Both the position numbers and the translations under genes were made by a program. Under the pieces are notes generated by a model. That model was not told where the DNA came from. It saw nothing but the letters and a program-made list of their open reading frames with translations, and did not search any database. Positions 10,078-18,851 of a stretch of DNA of 64,000 nt are shown here, one piece after another. Position 1 is the first letter of the stretch; every line of letters begins with the position of its first letter. The stretch comes from a virus: IMG/VR virus record IMGVR_UViG_3300027704_000014, positions 1 to 64,000 of that record, one strand, 5' to 3'.

Positions 10078-10725
10078 ATGAATAACTTTTTAGTGTCGGA
10101 CGTAATTGCCGTCAGCTGTGCCATCCAAAGACTTAATAAGGGATTTGTTAAGAAAGGTGAAGACCTCGGTGATCATCAAAAAAGTAATAGCTCGTTCCTA
10201 TATGAGCACTTTTGCGAAGGTAGTGTAGTAAGTGTTCTCGATGAGGACAAAGCACTAGGTAACGAAGTTATTGAGTATTTGCGAGGGTTAGGCTTTAAAG
10301 CATTAGAGCGTAACTTAACAGACTTTGAACGTAAAGTACTAAGCCTAGTTACTAGTGATACCGTAGATAAAACTACACTAGGTATTGCTGCAAGTTTACC
10401 AAATGTATATCTTAATAAGGTTAAGTCTGATGCATGGGATATCAGAGAATGTGAGTTAGGTAGGACTACAGACTATGTAGGGGTTGAAGCAACAAGATGC
10501 GAGTTTACTGTTAATGTAGAGTTTATGCGTTTCATTCCTAGTACAGGAAGCCACCTAGTTACATGCAGTGTTGATAACAAGAATATTGTTAAATTCTTTA
10601 TGCCCGAGGCTAAAACTAAAGTTGGTAACACCTATACCCTAGTTGGATATGTTAAACCGCATGCAGTAAATAAGCATACTGGCTTTAAAGAAACAATGAT
10701 CAACCGTATTAAATTTCAAGAGTAA
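10078..10725 (+). CDS. Conserved phage hypothetical protein, 215 aa
   Basis: Ribosome site AAGGGGAAAAAT just before ATG, ten bases after the HAD gene, so probably the same transcript. The C-terminal part (VNVEFMRFIP... to NRIKFQE) has alternating hydrophobic residues like a small beta-barrel (OB-like), and the N-terminal part is helical and charged. No catalytic motif recognised. A nucleic-acid-binding role is possible but unproven. Confidence 0.5.
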   Translation: MNNFLVSDVIAVSCAIQRLNKGFVKKGEDLGDHQKSNSSFLYEHFCEGSVVSVLDEDKALGNEVIEYLRGLGFKALERNLTDFERKVLSLVTSDTVDKTTLGIAASLPNVYLNKVKSDAWDIRECELGRTTDYVGVEATRCEFTVNVEFMRFIPSTGSHLVTCSVDNKNIVKFFMPEAKTKVGNTYTLVGYVKPHAVNKHTGFKETMINRIKFQE

Positions 10726-10728
10726 TGT

Positions 10729-10736
10729 GATAAATA
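10729..10736 (+). promoter_or_regulatory. Putative late promoter GATAAATA
   Basis: GATAAATACTACT starts four bases after the upstream stop and 33 bases before the next ATG (10762). It matches the T4 late -10 box except for the first base and is nearly the same as the motif at 4070. Confidence 0.6.
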
Positions 10737-10761
10737 CTACTACATAGGTAGGAGTAATCAC

Positions 10762-11091
10762 ATGACAGAAGAAGTAACTAAAACAACGACACACCATCCT
10801 GCCGATTCAAATGGAGATGGTAAAGTGTCTAAAGCAGAAGAAAAGATGTATCTAGAGTTTAAAAGAAAAGAATTAGAAGACGCAGACGCAATGAGAGATG
10901 CTCAACGTAAGATGACATGGTTTGCATTGTTTGGATTATTGTTATATCCATTTGCAGTAGTAATATCTAGTTTAGCAGGACTAAGTGAAGCTCAAGCAAC
11001 ACTAGGGTCAATGGCACCTACATACTTTGTAGCAGTTGCTGGCATCGTAGCCGCGTTCTTTGGCGCACAAGCATACAGTAAAGGTAAGTAA
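10762..11091 (+). CDS. Small membrane protein with EF-hand motif (holin candidate)
   Basis: 109 aa. The N-terminus has an EF-hand calcium loop DSNGDGKVSKAEE (about residues 15-27), then a charged helix, then two hydrophobic segments (about 50-72 and 83-102) ending in a short basic tail. Two membrane helices, small size and a late-promoter motif just upstream fit a holin or virion membrane protein. A calcium-binding loop on a phage membrane protein is unusual. The lysis role is inference; no endolysin is next to it. Confidence 0.55.
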   Translation: MTEEVTKTTTHHPADSNGDGKVSKAEEKMYLEFKRKELEDADAMRDAQRKMTWFALFGLLLYPFAVVISSLAGLSEAQATLGSMAPTYFVAVAGIVAAFFGAQAYSKGK

Positions 11092-11095
11092 TTAT

Positions 11096-11404
11096 ATGTT
11101 TAAAAAACACTTTGCACGAATAGTTTGCAGACAAGAATTAGAAAACGACGATGTCGAGCTCTTTTTTGATATCGTGCAGAGTGTGGTTGAAACAAAACTA
11201 ATAACCGCATACGATGAAGACAAAGAGGAAGTTGGCGTTGAAGTAATTTCATACGTTAGTGAAGACGATAACGGATTGTTATTTATATACGAAGTTATCC
11301 TTGCAGAAGAAATAGATCCCGAAGAAGGCAATGACATATCATATGCATTGTTCCAAGAATTCGATGAAACTACATTTACATTCGAAGCAAGTATAGAACT
11401 CTAG
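11096..11404 (+). CDS. Acidic hypothetical protein, 102 aa
   Basis: ATG at 11096, shortly after the membrane-protein gene; an upstream in-frame start at 11060 would overlap that gene and is not preferred. The product is strongly acidic (Asp/Glu-rich throughout), with ordered beta-like stretches. No known domain. It stops immediately before the next gene's ATG. Confidence 0.55.
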   Translation: MFKKHFARIVCRQELENDDVELFFDIVQSVVETKLITAYDEDKEEVGVEVISYVSEDDNGLLFIYEVILAEEIDPEEGNDISYALFQEFDETTFTFEASIEL

Positions 11405-11614
11405 ATGAAGGTTACTGTACTTTTACTAGACGACCAGTACTTAGTATTTGATGAACAAGGTGCTATGATTACTGATCGCAGTATATTAGAACAGATATCG
11501 TTTGAACCTTTTGTAGGTACTAGGTATGTTGATAACATACAGGTTGACAACAACACAGAAGATGCTATAATAACACCATTAGACATAAACATAAACTTAA
11601 ACACACAGAGGTAA
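11405..11614 (+). CDS. Small hypothetical protein, 69 aa
   Basis: Starts directly after the upstream stop codon, so translation is likely coupled. The N-terminus is beta-rich (VTVLLLDDQYLVFDEQG), the remainder acidic. No function recognised. Confidence 0.45.
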   Translation: MKVTVLLLDDQYLVFDEQGAMITDRSILEQISFEPFVGTRYVDNIQVDNNTEDAIITPLDININLNTQR

Positions 11615-11620
11615 AAAAAA

Positions 11621-11884
11621 ATGGCATTTAATAGAACATTTAACGGCGAAGAACAAGCACGTTTGAAACGTCTCATTGATGAAGGTATGCAAGTTACTTT
11701 CGAAATGGAAACTCTCAGAGAAGGTCTTAGAGACACTGTAAAAGCAATTGCAGAAGAGATGGACCTCAAACCAGGCATTATCAATAAAGCAATCAAAGTT
11801 GCACATAAAGCCAGCTTTCAAGATGAGTATGATAAGTTCGATGAACTTGAAACTATCCTAGAAACTGTTGGCAAAACACTTTAA
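11621..11884 (+). CDS. dsbA: DsbA-like double-stranded DNA-binding protein
   Basis: 87 aa, close to the 89 aa of T4 DsbA, the double-stranded DNA-binding protein that helps late transcription. The layout is similar: charged helical N-terminus, a central LRDTVKAIAEEMDLKPGII helix-turn-helix-like part, and an acidic tail DEYDKFDELETILETV. Position just upstream of DNA polymerase fits a DNA-metabolism gene. Similarity is judged by eye; another small helical regulator is possible. Confidence 0.6.
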   Translation: MAFNRTFNGEEQARLKRLIDEGMQVTFEMETLREGLRDTVKAIAEEMDLKPGIINKAIKVAHKASFQDEYDKFDELETILETVGKTL

Positions 11885-11892
11885 GGTTTAAT

Positions 11893-12435
11893 ATGGCACT
11901 AGGCGATAAGGTCACAGGATCCGTCTCCTCTATGTTTCTTGACCATTGTATCGCTAGGTACAATGAGGGCAAGGAAAATAAGGAGTTTACACGTGATGCT
12001 GTGACCATGTACAGTCACAAGTTTAGACGTGCCAAGGACTTATCTGTAGTTGACGATCCAATTATCCGTAGTACTATACAAACGTTAATGATGAGCCATA
12101 ACAATGCACATTATGAGTTTGACTTAAACGACGAGATAGAAATATACATAATGGAATACACTGAAGCAAGTGCAGGATATGTTGACTGGCACAATGACTT
12201 TGCAGCCAAACCATTATACGATCAAAAAATAGGCAAGCAAATTAAGTTATCCATGTCATTGATGTTGAATGACGATTTCACAGGCGGTGAACTTGAGTTT
12301 GACGAAGGACTGCAACAGTTAGGTAAAGGAGAATATTTAATTTTTCCTTCTATATGGAGACATAAAGTAAACCCTGTAGCAAGTGGGACAAGGATATCTG
12401 TGGTTGCTTGGAACTATGGGCCTAATTGGAAATAG
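11893..12435 (+). CDS. Fe(II)/2-oxoglutarate-dependent oxygenase (PiuC/prolyl-hydroxylase-like)
   Basis: 180 aa with the full 2OG-oxygenase signature: HxD in GYVDWHNDF (about residues 93-97), GGELEF before the second half, distal His in IFPSIWRHKV and the 2OG-binding Arg in ASGTRISVVAW. This is the double-stranded beta-helix fold typical of phage 2OG enzymes, which are frequent in marine T4-like phages. Eight bases after the DsbA-like gene. The substrate (protein, nucleic acid or small molecule) is unknown. Confidence 0.85.
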   Translation: MALGDKVTGSVSSMFLDHCIARYNEGKENKEFTRDAVTMYSHKFRRAKDLSVVDDPIIRSTIQTLMMSHNNAHYEFDLNDEIEIYIMEYTEASAGYVDWHNDFAAKPLYDQKIGKQIKLSMSLMLNDDFTGGELEFDEGLQQLGKGEYLIFPSIWRHKVNPVASGTRISVVAWNYGPNWK

Positions 12436-12489
12436 CCAGGAATTCGTGTCGTAAGACACCTATAGGTATATATATTAGTAGTTGGTATT

Positions 12490-12509
12490 GCGACAGCCGA
12501 AAGTGTTGC
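12490..12509 (+). promoter_or_regulatory. Hairpin in DNA polymerase leader, possible translational operator
   Basis: GCGACA and TGTTGC pair around the eight-base loop GCCGAAAG, ending about eight bases before the AGGAA ribosome site of the polymerase gene (ATG at 12529). In T4 and RB69, gp43 represses its own translation by binding a hairpin in this place. The analogy is by position and shape only. Confidence 0.4.
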
Positions 12510-12528
12510 TTGATATAGGAAAAGATAA

Positions 12529-15225
12529 ATGAGTTACGTTGACGCCTTCTTCGAGAAGAGCAAAGATATTATACATGTAGTTGAGCGTGTAGATGGTAAA
12601 AGAATTATTCAACAATTAAAGCCAGAGTATAACTTTTATGTGCTTGACCCTAAAGGTAAGCAACAAAGTATATACGGAGATACAGTTTCAGAAGTACGTT
12701 GCAATAGCGATAAAGACTTTAAAAAGAACATTGCAATGAACACCCACAACAAGACATTTGAAAGTGACATCAAGCCACTAAACAAAACACTTGCAAAGCA
12801 TTACACAAATGCAGAGCCACCTAAACTACACACAGCCTTCTTTGATATTGAAGTTGACTTTGACCCACTGAGAGGTTACAGTTCGCCGGATGATTCGTTT
12901 ACCCCTATAACAGCTATTGCAATATATTTACAGTGGATGGATGCTATGGTATGTTTAGCAGTTCCACCTAAAACATTAAGTTGGGGACAAGCCCAAGCAA
13001 TAGCGGCAAAAATGCCCGAAGTTATATTGTTTCGTACAGAGGGAGAACTACTTAAAACATTCCTAGAAGTAATCGAAGACGCTGATATACTAAGTGGTTG
13101 GAACAGTGAGGGTTATGATATTCCTTACACATACAATCGTATTGTGCGTACAATCGGCAAAGCAGAAACTCGTAAGTTATGTTTGTTTGGTAAGACTCCA
13201 ATGAAGAAAACCTATGAGGCATTTGGTGCAGAGCGTACTACATATGACTTAATAGGGCGTGTACACTTAGACTATATGCAACTGTATAGAAAGTACAACT
13301 ATGAGGAACGTCATAGTTACAGACTAGACTACATTGGCGAGATGGAAATAGGTGAGAAGAAAGTAGCATACGAAGGCTCACTAGATAAACTTTACAATCA
13401 TGACTTTGAAAAGTTCTTAGAATACAACATTCAAGATACATTGTTATTGCATAAACTAGATGTGAAGTTACAGTTTATTGACTTAGCAAATACTATTGCA
13501 CATGACAACACTGTATTACTGCCGGTAACAATGGGTGCTGTGGCTACAACAGAACAAGCAATCATAAACGAATCACACAGACGTGGTCTTGTTGTTCCTG
13601 ATAGAATTAAAAGCAGAGACGATAACACACAAGCGGCAGGTGCGTATGTTGCGTTTCCTAAGAAAGGATTCCATGAATGGGTAGGCTCAATGGATTTAAA
13701 CAGTCTATACCCTAGTGTATTCCGTGCGTTGAATATGGGTAACGAAACTATCGTTGCACAAGTTAGACCCGAGTACACTGACGAAGAGATCTACAATTCA
13801 GTTACATTAGAGAAGAAGTCGTTTGCTGATGCTTGGTTAGGTAAGTTTGGATCAAACGAATACGAACTAGTTATGGCTAAGGATATTGACCGCCCACTGA
13901 AGTTAGACATGATAAACGGTGAGACTGTAGATTGCACAGGTGCAGACATATACAATCTAGTATTCAACAGTGATCAACCATGGAATATCAGTGCCAACGG
14001 TACTATATTTAAAACAGATGTACTAGGTATTGTGCCAGGATTACTAGAGCGTTGGTATTCGGAACGACAAGTGTTGCAGGCTAAGAAGAAACAAGTAACT
14101 ACAGATGCTGAGAAGATGTTTTATGACAAGCGACAGTTAGTTAAGAAGATTAACTTGAACAGTTTGTATGGTGCGATACTTAATCCACATTGTAGATTCT
14201 TTGACAAACGCATTGGACAGAGTACTACACTCACAGGCAGAGCTATTACTAGACACATGGGTGCTGAAACTAATCGCATGCTAACAGGCGAGTATGATCA
14301 TACAGGAGACTGTATGATATACGGTGATACTGACTCTGTTTACTTTAGTGCTGTACCGGCCTTACCGGAAGGACAAACATTAGATATGGATAGTGCAATT
14401 AAATTGTATGATCATATCTCTGACACAGTTAGTGATACATTCCCACAGTGGCTCAATGATCAATTCAATGTGCCACTAGCAGCAGGCGCAGTTATGGTAG
14501 CTGGACGCGAAGTAGTTGGGCGATCCGGGCTGTTTATTACTAAGAAGCGTTATGCTATTAAGGTATTAGACTTAGAGGGTTGGCAACCAGAGGGTGGCAA
14601 ACTAAAAGTAATGGGACTAGACTTGAAGCGTAGTGATACGCCAGAGTTTATACAAGACTTCTTAGAAGAGATATTAACTGATTGTCTTGATGGCTTAACA
14701 GAGGAAAGCGTCATTGATAAAGTACGCGACTACAAGAAGTACTTTAAAGGATTACCTAATTGGAATAAAGGTATGCCTAAACGTGTAAACAATCTAACCA
14801 CATACGCCGCTAAGATTGCAGAGAAGGCAAGAGTTAATGCGCCGGACAACTATAGGCTACAACGACTTGACGCAATTAAAGATGAAGGCAAAAAGAAAGG
14901 TGGGGCAATACCAGGACATGTTAGAGCAAGTATTAATTGGAACAACTTTAAACAAGCAGTCGGCGATAACTACAGCATGACTATTACAGATGGCATGAAA
15001 GTTATTGTGTGCAGACTTAAAAGTAATGCAATGGGCTATGACAGCATAGCATATCCTACTGATGAACTACAGTTACCTCAATGGTTTAAAGAGTTGCCGT
15101 TTGACGAGGAAGCAATGGAGATGGCAGTACTGGATAAGAAAGTAACCAATGTCATTGGTGCTATGGGATTTGACTTGACTCGTATACATGAAAGCGAGAC
15201 TATGCAACAGTTTTTTGAATTTTAA
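12529..15225 (+). CDS. 43: Family-B replicative DNA polymerase (T4 gp43-like)
   Basis: 898 aa, matching T4 gp43 in length (898). 3'-5' exonuclease motif I is FFDIEVDF (Asp106, Glu108), and the exonuclease domain continues with SGWNSEGYDIPY. Polymerase motifs are MDLNSLYPSV (motif A), KKINLNSLYGAI (motif B) and MIYGDTDSVYF (motif C, the catalytic YGDTDS). It ends in MQQFFEF, a short tail like the clamp-binding C-terminus of gp43-type enzymes. It copies the phage genome with the clamp encoded just downstream. The ribosome site AGGAAAAG lies seven bases before ATG, below a leader hairpin. Confidence 0.97.
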   Translation: MSYVDAFFEKSKDIIHVVERVDGKRIIQQLKPEYNFYVLDPKGKQQSIYGDTVSEVRCNSDKDFKKNIAMNTHNKTFESDIKPLNKTLAKHYTNAEPPKLHTAFFDIEVDFDPLRGYSSPDDSFTPITAIAIYLQWMDAMVCLAVPPKTLSWGQAQAIAAKMPEVILFRTEGELLKTFLEVIEDADILSGWNSEGYDIPYTYNRIVRTIGKAETRKLCLFGKTPMKKTYEAFGAERTTYDLIGRVHLDYMQLYRKYNYEERHSYRLDYIGEMEIGEKKVAYEGSLDKLYNHDFEKFLEYNIQDTLLLHKLDVKLQFIDLANTIAHDNTVLLPVTMGAVATTEQAIINESHRRGLVVPDRIKSRDDNTQAAGAYVAFPKKGFHEWVGSMDLNSLYPSVFRALNMGNETIVAQVRPEYTDEEIYNSVTLEKKSFADAWLGKFGSNEYELVMAKDIDRPLKLDMINGETVDCTGADIYNLVFNSDQPWNISANGTIFKTDVLGIVPGLLERWYSERQVLQAKKKQVTTDAEKMFYDKRQLVKKINLNSLYGAILNPHCRFFDKRIGQSTTLTGRAITRHMGAETNRMLTGEYDHTGDCMIYGDTDSVYFSAVPALPEGQTLDMDSAIKLYDHISDTVSDTFPQWLNDQFNVPLAAGAVMVAGREVVGRSGLFITKKRYAIKVLDLEGWQPEGGKLKVMGLDLKRSDTPEFIQDFLEEILTDCLDGLTEESVIDKVRDYKKYFKGLPNWNKGMPKRVNNLTTYAAKIAEKARVNAPDNYRLQRLDAIKDEGKKKGGAIPGHVRASINWNNFKQAVGDNYSMTITDGMKVIVCRLKSNAMGYDSIAYPTDELQLPQWFKELPFDEEAMEMAVLDKKVTNVIGAMGFDLTRIHESETMQQFFEF

Positions 15226-16019
15226 TGATAGCAGATAATACCTTACTAACAGCAGCCAGGGCAATAGGATTTGGCAATCCTAACAGACGTCTAGAGCAAT
15301 TCGATGACTTTACTAATCAGTTTCATGTATGGGTGCATTCAAGTAAGCAAGAAGTAGCAGGCTTACCTAACAAACGTAATCCTAATATTGTTAGTGGTGT
15401 TACTGATGCGTTCAACCAACTATACGGAATGTATGACAAGATAGGAATACACGATGGCGAGTATGGATATCATAATTTGTGTGTTGAGGACAGAACCACA
15501 TACAACCTAAGCGAAGCAGACTGTATAGTTATCAGTCATCCGTTTAGTGCAGACGGTAAATGTTCGCATGCAAAAATACAAGAAGCAGATAAACTAAACA
15601 TACCAATCTTTATTGATTGTGCGTTCTTTGGTATTTGCACAGACATAGACTTTAATTTTAAGAAATATAAAAATGTACAAAGTGTATGCTTTTCACTAAG
15701 CAAAGCATTCGGTACAGGTTTAACCAGAGTAGGGCTATTGTACACAAAGGATAAATTTCCTTGTACAATCTACAACGAATGGCAGTATCCGTTGATCGCG
15801 AGTGCAGAATACCATTACAGTAATATAAAAACTATAGGGCCTGATGATCTGCCCATACAGTATATGCAATCTCAGATTAAGATATGCGAGGAACTAGGAC
15901 TTGAACCAAGTCCAACCATTATATTTGGTTTGGACTATACCGATAAGTACAGTGATTTCAAACGTGGACCAGTGAATAGAGTATGCATTACAAGGAGACT
16001 AGAACTTGACAAAGGATAA
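15225..16019 (+). CDS. PLP-dependent aminotransferase-like protein, 264 aa
   Basis: Fold-type I PLP enzyme features: IPIFIDCAFFG supplies the Asp that holds the pyridine nitrogen, and VCFSLSKAFGTGLTRVG supplies the Schiff-base Lys context (S-L-S-K). At 264 aa it is clearly shorter than a normal 350-400 aa aminotransferase, so the small C-terminal domain is reduced. Starts on the last base of the polymerase stop codon. The substrate is unknown; it might be a catalytically active mini-enzyme or a sensor-like derivative. Confidence 0.6.
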   Translation: MIADNTLLTAARAIGFGNPNRRLEQFDDFTNQFHVWVHSSKQEVAGLPNKRNPNIVSGVTDAFNQLYGMYDKIGIHDGEYGYHNLCVEDRTTYNLSEADCIVISHPFSADGKCSHAKIQEADKLNIPIFIDCAFFGICTDIDFNFKKYKNVQSVCFSLSKAFGTGLTRVGLLYTKDKFPCTIYNEWQYPLIASAEYHYSNIKTIGPDDLPIQYMQSQIKICEELGLEPSPTIIFGLDYTDKYSDFKRGPVNRVCITRRLELDKG

Positions 16020-16269
16020 AAAAGCCGCACTGAAAGAGGCGACTACGGATACATTACTAGCAACAGTAATAAACTTTCCACTTAACATGCTATTGTTATT
16101 CGTAGCTAATAGAACATTTCTATCATGGATGGAAACAGAAACAGAACAAATATTTTGGACGTCAGTATATTTAACAATAGTATTTTCTGCCGTTGCTATA
16201 ACTAGAAAGACGTATGTTAGACTATATTTTAACAAAAAGAATCTAAAAAAACAGGCTAAAAAAACTTGA
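16006..16269 (+). CDS. Small two-helix membrane protein
   Basis: 87 aa, TTG start at 16006 with AAGGAG eight bases before it, overlapping the upstream gene by 14 bases. Two hydrophobic segments (about residues 18-35 and 48-66) and a strongly basic C-terminal tail (KKNLKKQAKK). Similar small inner-membrane proteins are found in many marine phages. Function unknown. Confidence 0.55.
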   Translation: MTKDKKAALKEATTDTLLATVINFPLNMLLLFVANRTFLSWMETETEQIFWTSVYLTIVFSAVAITRKTYVRLYFNKKNLKKQAKKT

Positions 16270-16294
16270 CTTACCTAAATAACAAGTGTATAAT
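16266..16294 (+). promoter_or_regulatory. Sigma70-type promoter before clamp/dpdA operon
   Basis: TTGACT, 17-base spacer, TATAAT; 34 bases before the clamp ATG. It overlaps the end of the upstream membrane-protein gene. Confidence 0.8.
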
Positions 16295-16327
16295 AACACA
16301 CAACAACACTCAACACGGAGAATAGAG

Positions 16328-17083
16328 ATGGCTGATAATCATATCAAGAACATATTAAAGGATGTACTAAAGCATACACATGGCTTAGGTATATTCGAAA
16401 TGGTAAAGATCACAGGTGACTTGGAGAAAACAGAAATACAAACTGTTGATCCAGAGAAGACTGTAATCTTTAAAGGCAACACAGTAACACCGGTGCCAGA
16501 ATTTGCAGACGCAACATTAGGCCTAAGCAGAATGGGTGTACTACAAGGTTACTTACAATATCCAGGATTTGATAGCGAAGATGCTACAGTTAAGATTGAG
16601 ACGCAAGTAAGAAACGAAGTTGAAGTACCTGTTGAAGTAGCATTTAAAAGCACAGACGGTAACGATGCAAACTATCGCTTTATGTTAGCAGATGTTGTTA
16701 ACCAGCAAATGAAAGATATTACATTTAAAGGTGCTGACTTTGAAGTGAACATTGTTCCTACTGCAAAGAACTTAAAAGACTTAGGATACTTTAATGGCAT
16801 CCTTGGTGCTTATGAGGCAACGTTCTCACCCAAGACTGACGGCACTGACTTAACATTCCACATCGGTGATGGTGTTAGTGATAGAGCTAAAGTACATATC
16901 AATGGTAATATTGATGGTGGAATCAAACGTGAATGGAAATGGCCACTAGACATTGTGTTGAAGATCCTAAGACTTAGCGATAGTGCAAACTGTGTTTTGA
17001 GTATTAATGACTCAGGCTTAATGCAGATTAAAGTACTAAGCGGTCTAGGCGAATACACTTACTTACTACCTGCAAAGGGTTAA
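16328..17083 (+). CDS. 45: Sliding-clamp-like processivity factor (T4 gp45-like)
   Basis: 251 aa from the ATG at 16328 behind CACGGAG; an in-frame ATG at 16286 lies in the promoter and is rejected. T4 gp45 is 228 aa. The N-terminus NHIKNILKDVLKHTHGLGIFEMVKI, and the C-terminal SVNDSGLMQIKV-like stretch ending in GEYTYLLPAKG, fit the last strand and tail of T4-type clamps. It would ring DNA, tether the polymerase and, in T4, also activate late transcription. Near polymerase and dpdA, with its own promoter. Identification by pattern, not by search. Confidence 0.75.
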   Translation: MADNHIKNILKDVLKHTHGLGIFEMVKITGDLEKTEIQTVDPEKTVIFKGNTVTPVPEFADATLGLSRMGVLQGYLQYPGFDSEDATVKIETQVRNEVEVPVEVAFKSTDGNDANYRFMLADVVNQQMKDITFKGADFEVNIVPTAKNLKDLGYFNGILGAYEATFSPKTDGTDLTFHIGDGVSDRAKVHINGNIDGGIKREWKWPLDIVLKILRLSDSANCVLSINDSGLMQIKVLSGLGEYTYLLPAKG

Positions 17084-17086
17084 TGA

Positions 17087-18649
17087 ATGAGAGACTTAGG
17101 TAAAACACAGAAAGACTATGCGGTATACTTACCGGCTATTAGTAGTTTCTATACAAAACAACTAGATAAGATTGTTAGTAAAGTACCTAACGAAAGCAGA
17201 GTGCCAGCAGGCTTTGAACACGGAAACGAAGGTTTAGATTTCCTCAAAGACAAAGACACTTATTTTCATTACCCATATGGGCTATACTCGGCGGGGCATG
17301 CACATTTAGATATTGCAAAAAGCCACGCCGATGAGCCTATGATTCAAGACCGAGATAGAAATGTTGTTAAGGTTATGTTGGGCGACTCCGGTGGTTTCCA
17401 GATAGCAACTGGTGTTATGAAAATGGATTGGGCTAATGCTAAAGATCCTAATGACCCAGCAAGAACAGCAACATGTGAAAAGATATTGCGTTGGTTAGAG
17501 CATACAGCAGAATGGAGCATGACGTTAGACATTCCAGCGTTTGCCGCTGTTGAACCTCTAAGCAGTAAAACAGGACTTACGGAGTTCTCAGACACATTAG
17601 ATATCAGTCTACTAAACTTACATTACTTCACAGCAAATAGAGTACCGGGTGCTACTAAGTTCCTTAACGTGTTGAGTGGAACGGATGAAGCAACGAGTAA
17701 AGAATGGTATGATGCTGTTAAGAGTTTCTCCGATCCTAAGTTTGTAGGTGAAGCATATGGTGATGCATCACGCACACTAGAAGGTTATGCATTTGCAGGT
17801 ATCAATATGAAAGACATGCACTGTGTCTTAAACCGCTTGTTAGACTTACGAGAGGACGGGCTGCTTGAGGGCAAGGACTGGATACACTTCCTAGGTACAG
17901 GTAAATTACAATGGGCATGTTTCTTAACAGCAATACAACGCCAGTTAAGGAAGTATGACAATCCTAACATCACACTATCATTTGATGCGGCAAGTCCTTT
18001 TGTTAATACAGCATACGGACAAACATACGCACACAATTTCTTTGAACCAGGTAAGTTTGGTTACTTCATGGACAGAGCATTCGATCAACAAGATCTAGTA
18101 GGTAGTACATTACCTGCACCGTTTGGACATAGTCCTGTAATGAGTAGACTTACAATGGGCGACCTTTGTACTATGAATGCAGGCGATGCAGACAAGAACG
18201 GTAACTTTAAGTTTAGCGAAGGACAACCACTCACAGACAAGCACGGTGAGCCTAAGTTAGACACAGAAGGCAACCAGTTATATGCAGAACGTGATAGCAC
18301 AACGTGGGACACTCAGACATATTTGTATTATATGGGTCATAGTGTGTTCAATCACATTGATGCAGTACAAGAAGCAAACAGACTGGCAGATGTTGAACGT
18401 TTCAGAGAAAACTTTGATTACAAAGGCTGGCGTAAGGCCAAGAAGAGTAGTAAGGCAGGCGAACTTAGTCCTTACGTTCCTGCTAACATTTTGATGTTTC
18501 AGAAGTTTGCAGAGGATTTCTTTAATCCTGCTAACCCTAACCCAAGACAAATGCTCACAGACTATAAAGAGTTTATAACGCATGTTAGTTTTGCAGGTGA
18601 AAGTGATACGTCTACAGAAGAAGTAATGAACGAGTTTTTTGAGTTTTAA
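17087..18649 (+). CDS. dpdA: DpdA-like DNA 7-deazaguanine transglycosylase
   Basis: 520 aa relative of tRNA-guanine transglycosylase. LGDSGGFQIATG (Asp100) matches the TGT signature DSGGFQ with its general base. MTLDIPAF (Asp148) fits the substrate-binding Asp. LSFDAASPFVNTAYG (Asp300) lines up with the nucleophile motif FDxxxPTRxxRxG. No CxCxxC zinc site is seen, as expected for phage DpdA rather than tRNA enzymes. DpdA enzymes swap guanine in DNA for preQ0 or a related 7-deazaguanine and shield phage DNA from restriction. FolE (24062) and QueE (26855) in the same window can supply the base. It starts four bases after the clamp gene. Confidence 0.85.
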   Translation: MRDLGKTQKDYAVYLPAISSFYTKQLDKIVSKVPNESRVPAGFEHGNEGLDFLKDKDTYFHYPYGLYSAGHAHLDIAKSHADEPMIQDRDRNVVKVMLGDSGGFQIATGVMKMDWANAKDPNDPARTATCEKILRWLEHTAEWSMTLDIPAFAAVEPLSSKTGLTEFSDTLDISLLNLHYFTANRVPGATKFLNVLSGTDEATSKEWYDAVKSFSDPKFVGEAYGDASRTLEGYAFAGINMKDMHCVLNRLLDLREDGLLEGKDWIHFLGTGKLQWACFLTAIQRQLRKYDNPNITLSFDAASPFVNTAYGQTYAHNFFEPGKFGYFMDRAFDQQDLVGSTLPAPFGHSPVMSRLTMGDLCTMNAGDADKNGNFKFSEGQPLTDKHGEPKLDTEGNQLYAERDSTTWDTQTYLYYMGHSVFNHIDAVQEANRLADVERFRENFDYKGWRKAKKSSKAGELSPYVPANILMFQKFAEDFFNPANPNPRQMLTDYKEFITHVSFAGESDTSTEEVMNEFFEF

Positions 18650-18650
18650 T

Positions 18651-18851
18651 ATGAGTGAAATAGATCGCAGTATAGAAGGTGTATTTGTTAATGAAGGATA
18701 CGAAGTTTCAGTCCTAATAAAGGATTCAGCGTTAGTAGAGTTCACATACATGCATAACGGTAAGCCCATGACAAGTACACGGGTTGAACACAATACTGCG
18801 GCAACACTTGTTGATAATTTAATAGCAGAAGGTTATATTAGATATGGATAG
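18651..18851 (+). CDS. Small hypothetical protein, 66 aa
   Basis: ATG at 18651, one base after the dpdA stop codon; an in-frame upstream start at 18639 would overlap dpdA. The product has mixed beta strands (YEVSVLIKDSALVEFTYMHNG). It overlaps the next gene by eight bases. No known domain. Confidence 0.5.
   Translation: MSEIDRSIEGVFVNEGYEVSVLIKDSALVEFTYMHNGKPMTSTRVEHNTAATLVDNLIAEGYIRYG

Noticed and set aside
12524-12531. GATAAATG at the polymerase start, close to a late-promoter box
   Set aside because: It overlaps the start codon and ribosome site, so it cannot serve this gene as a -10 box.
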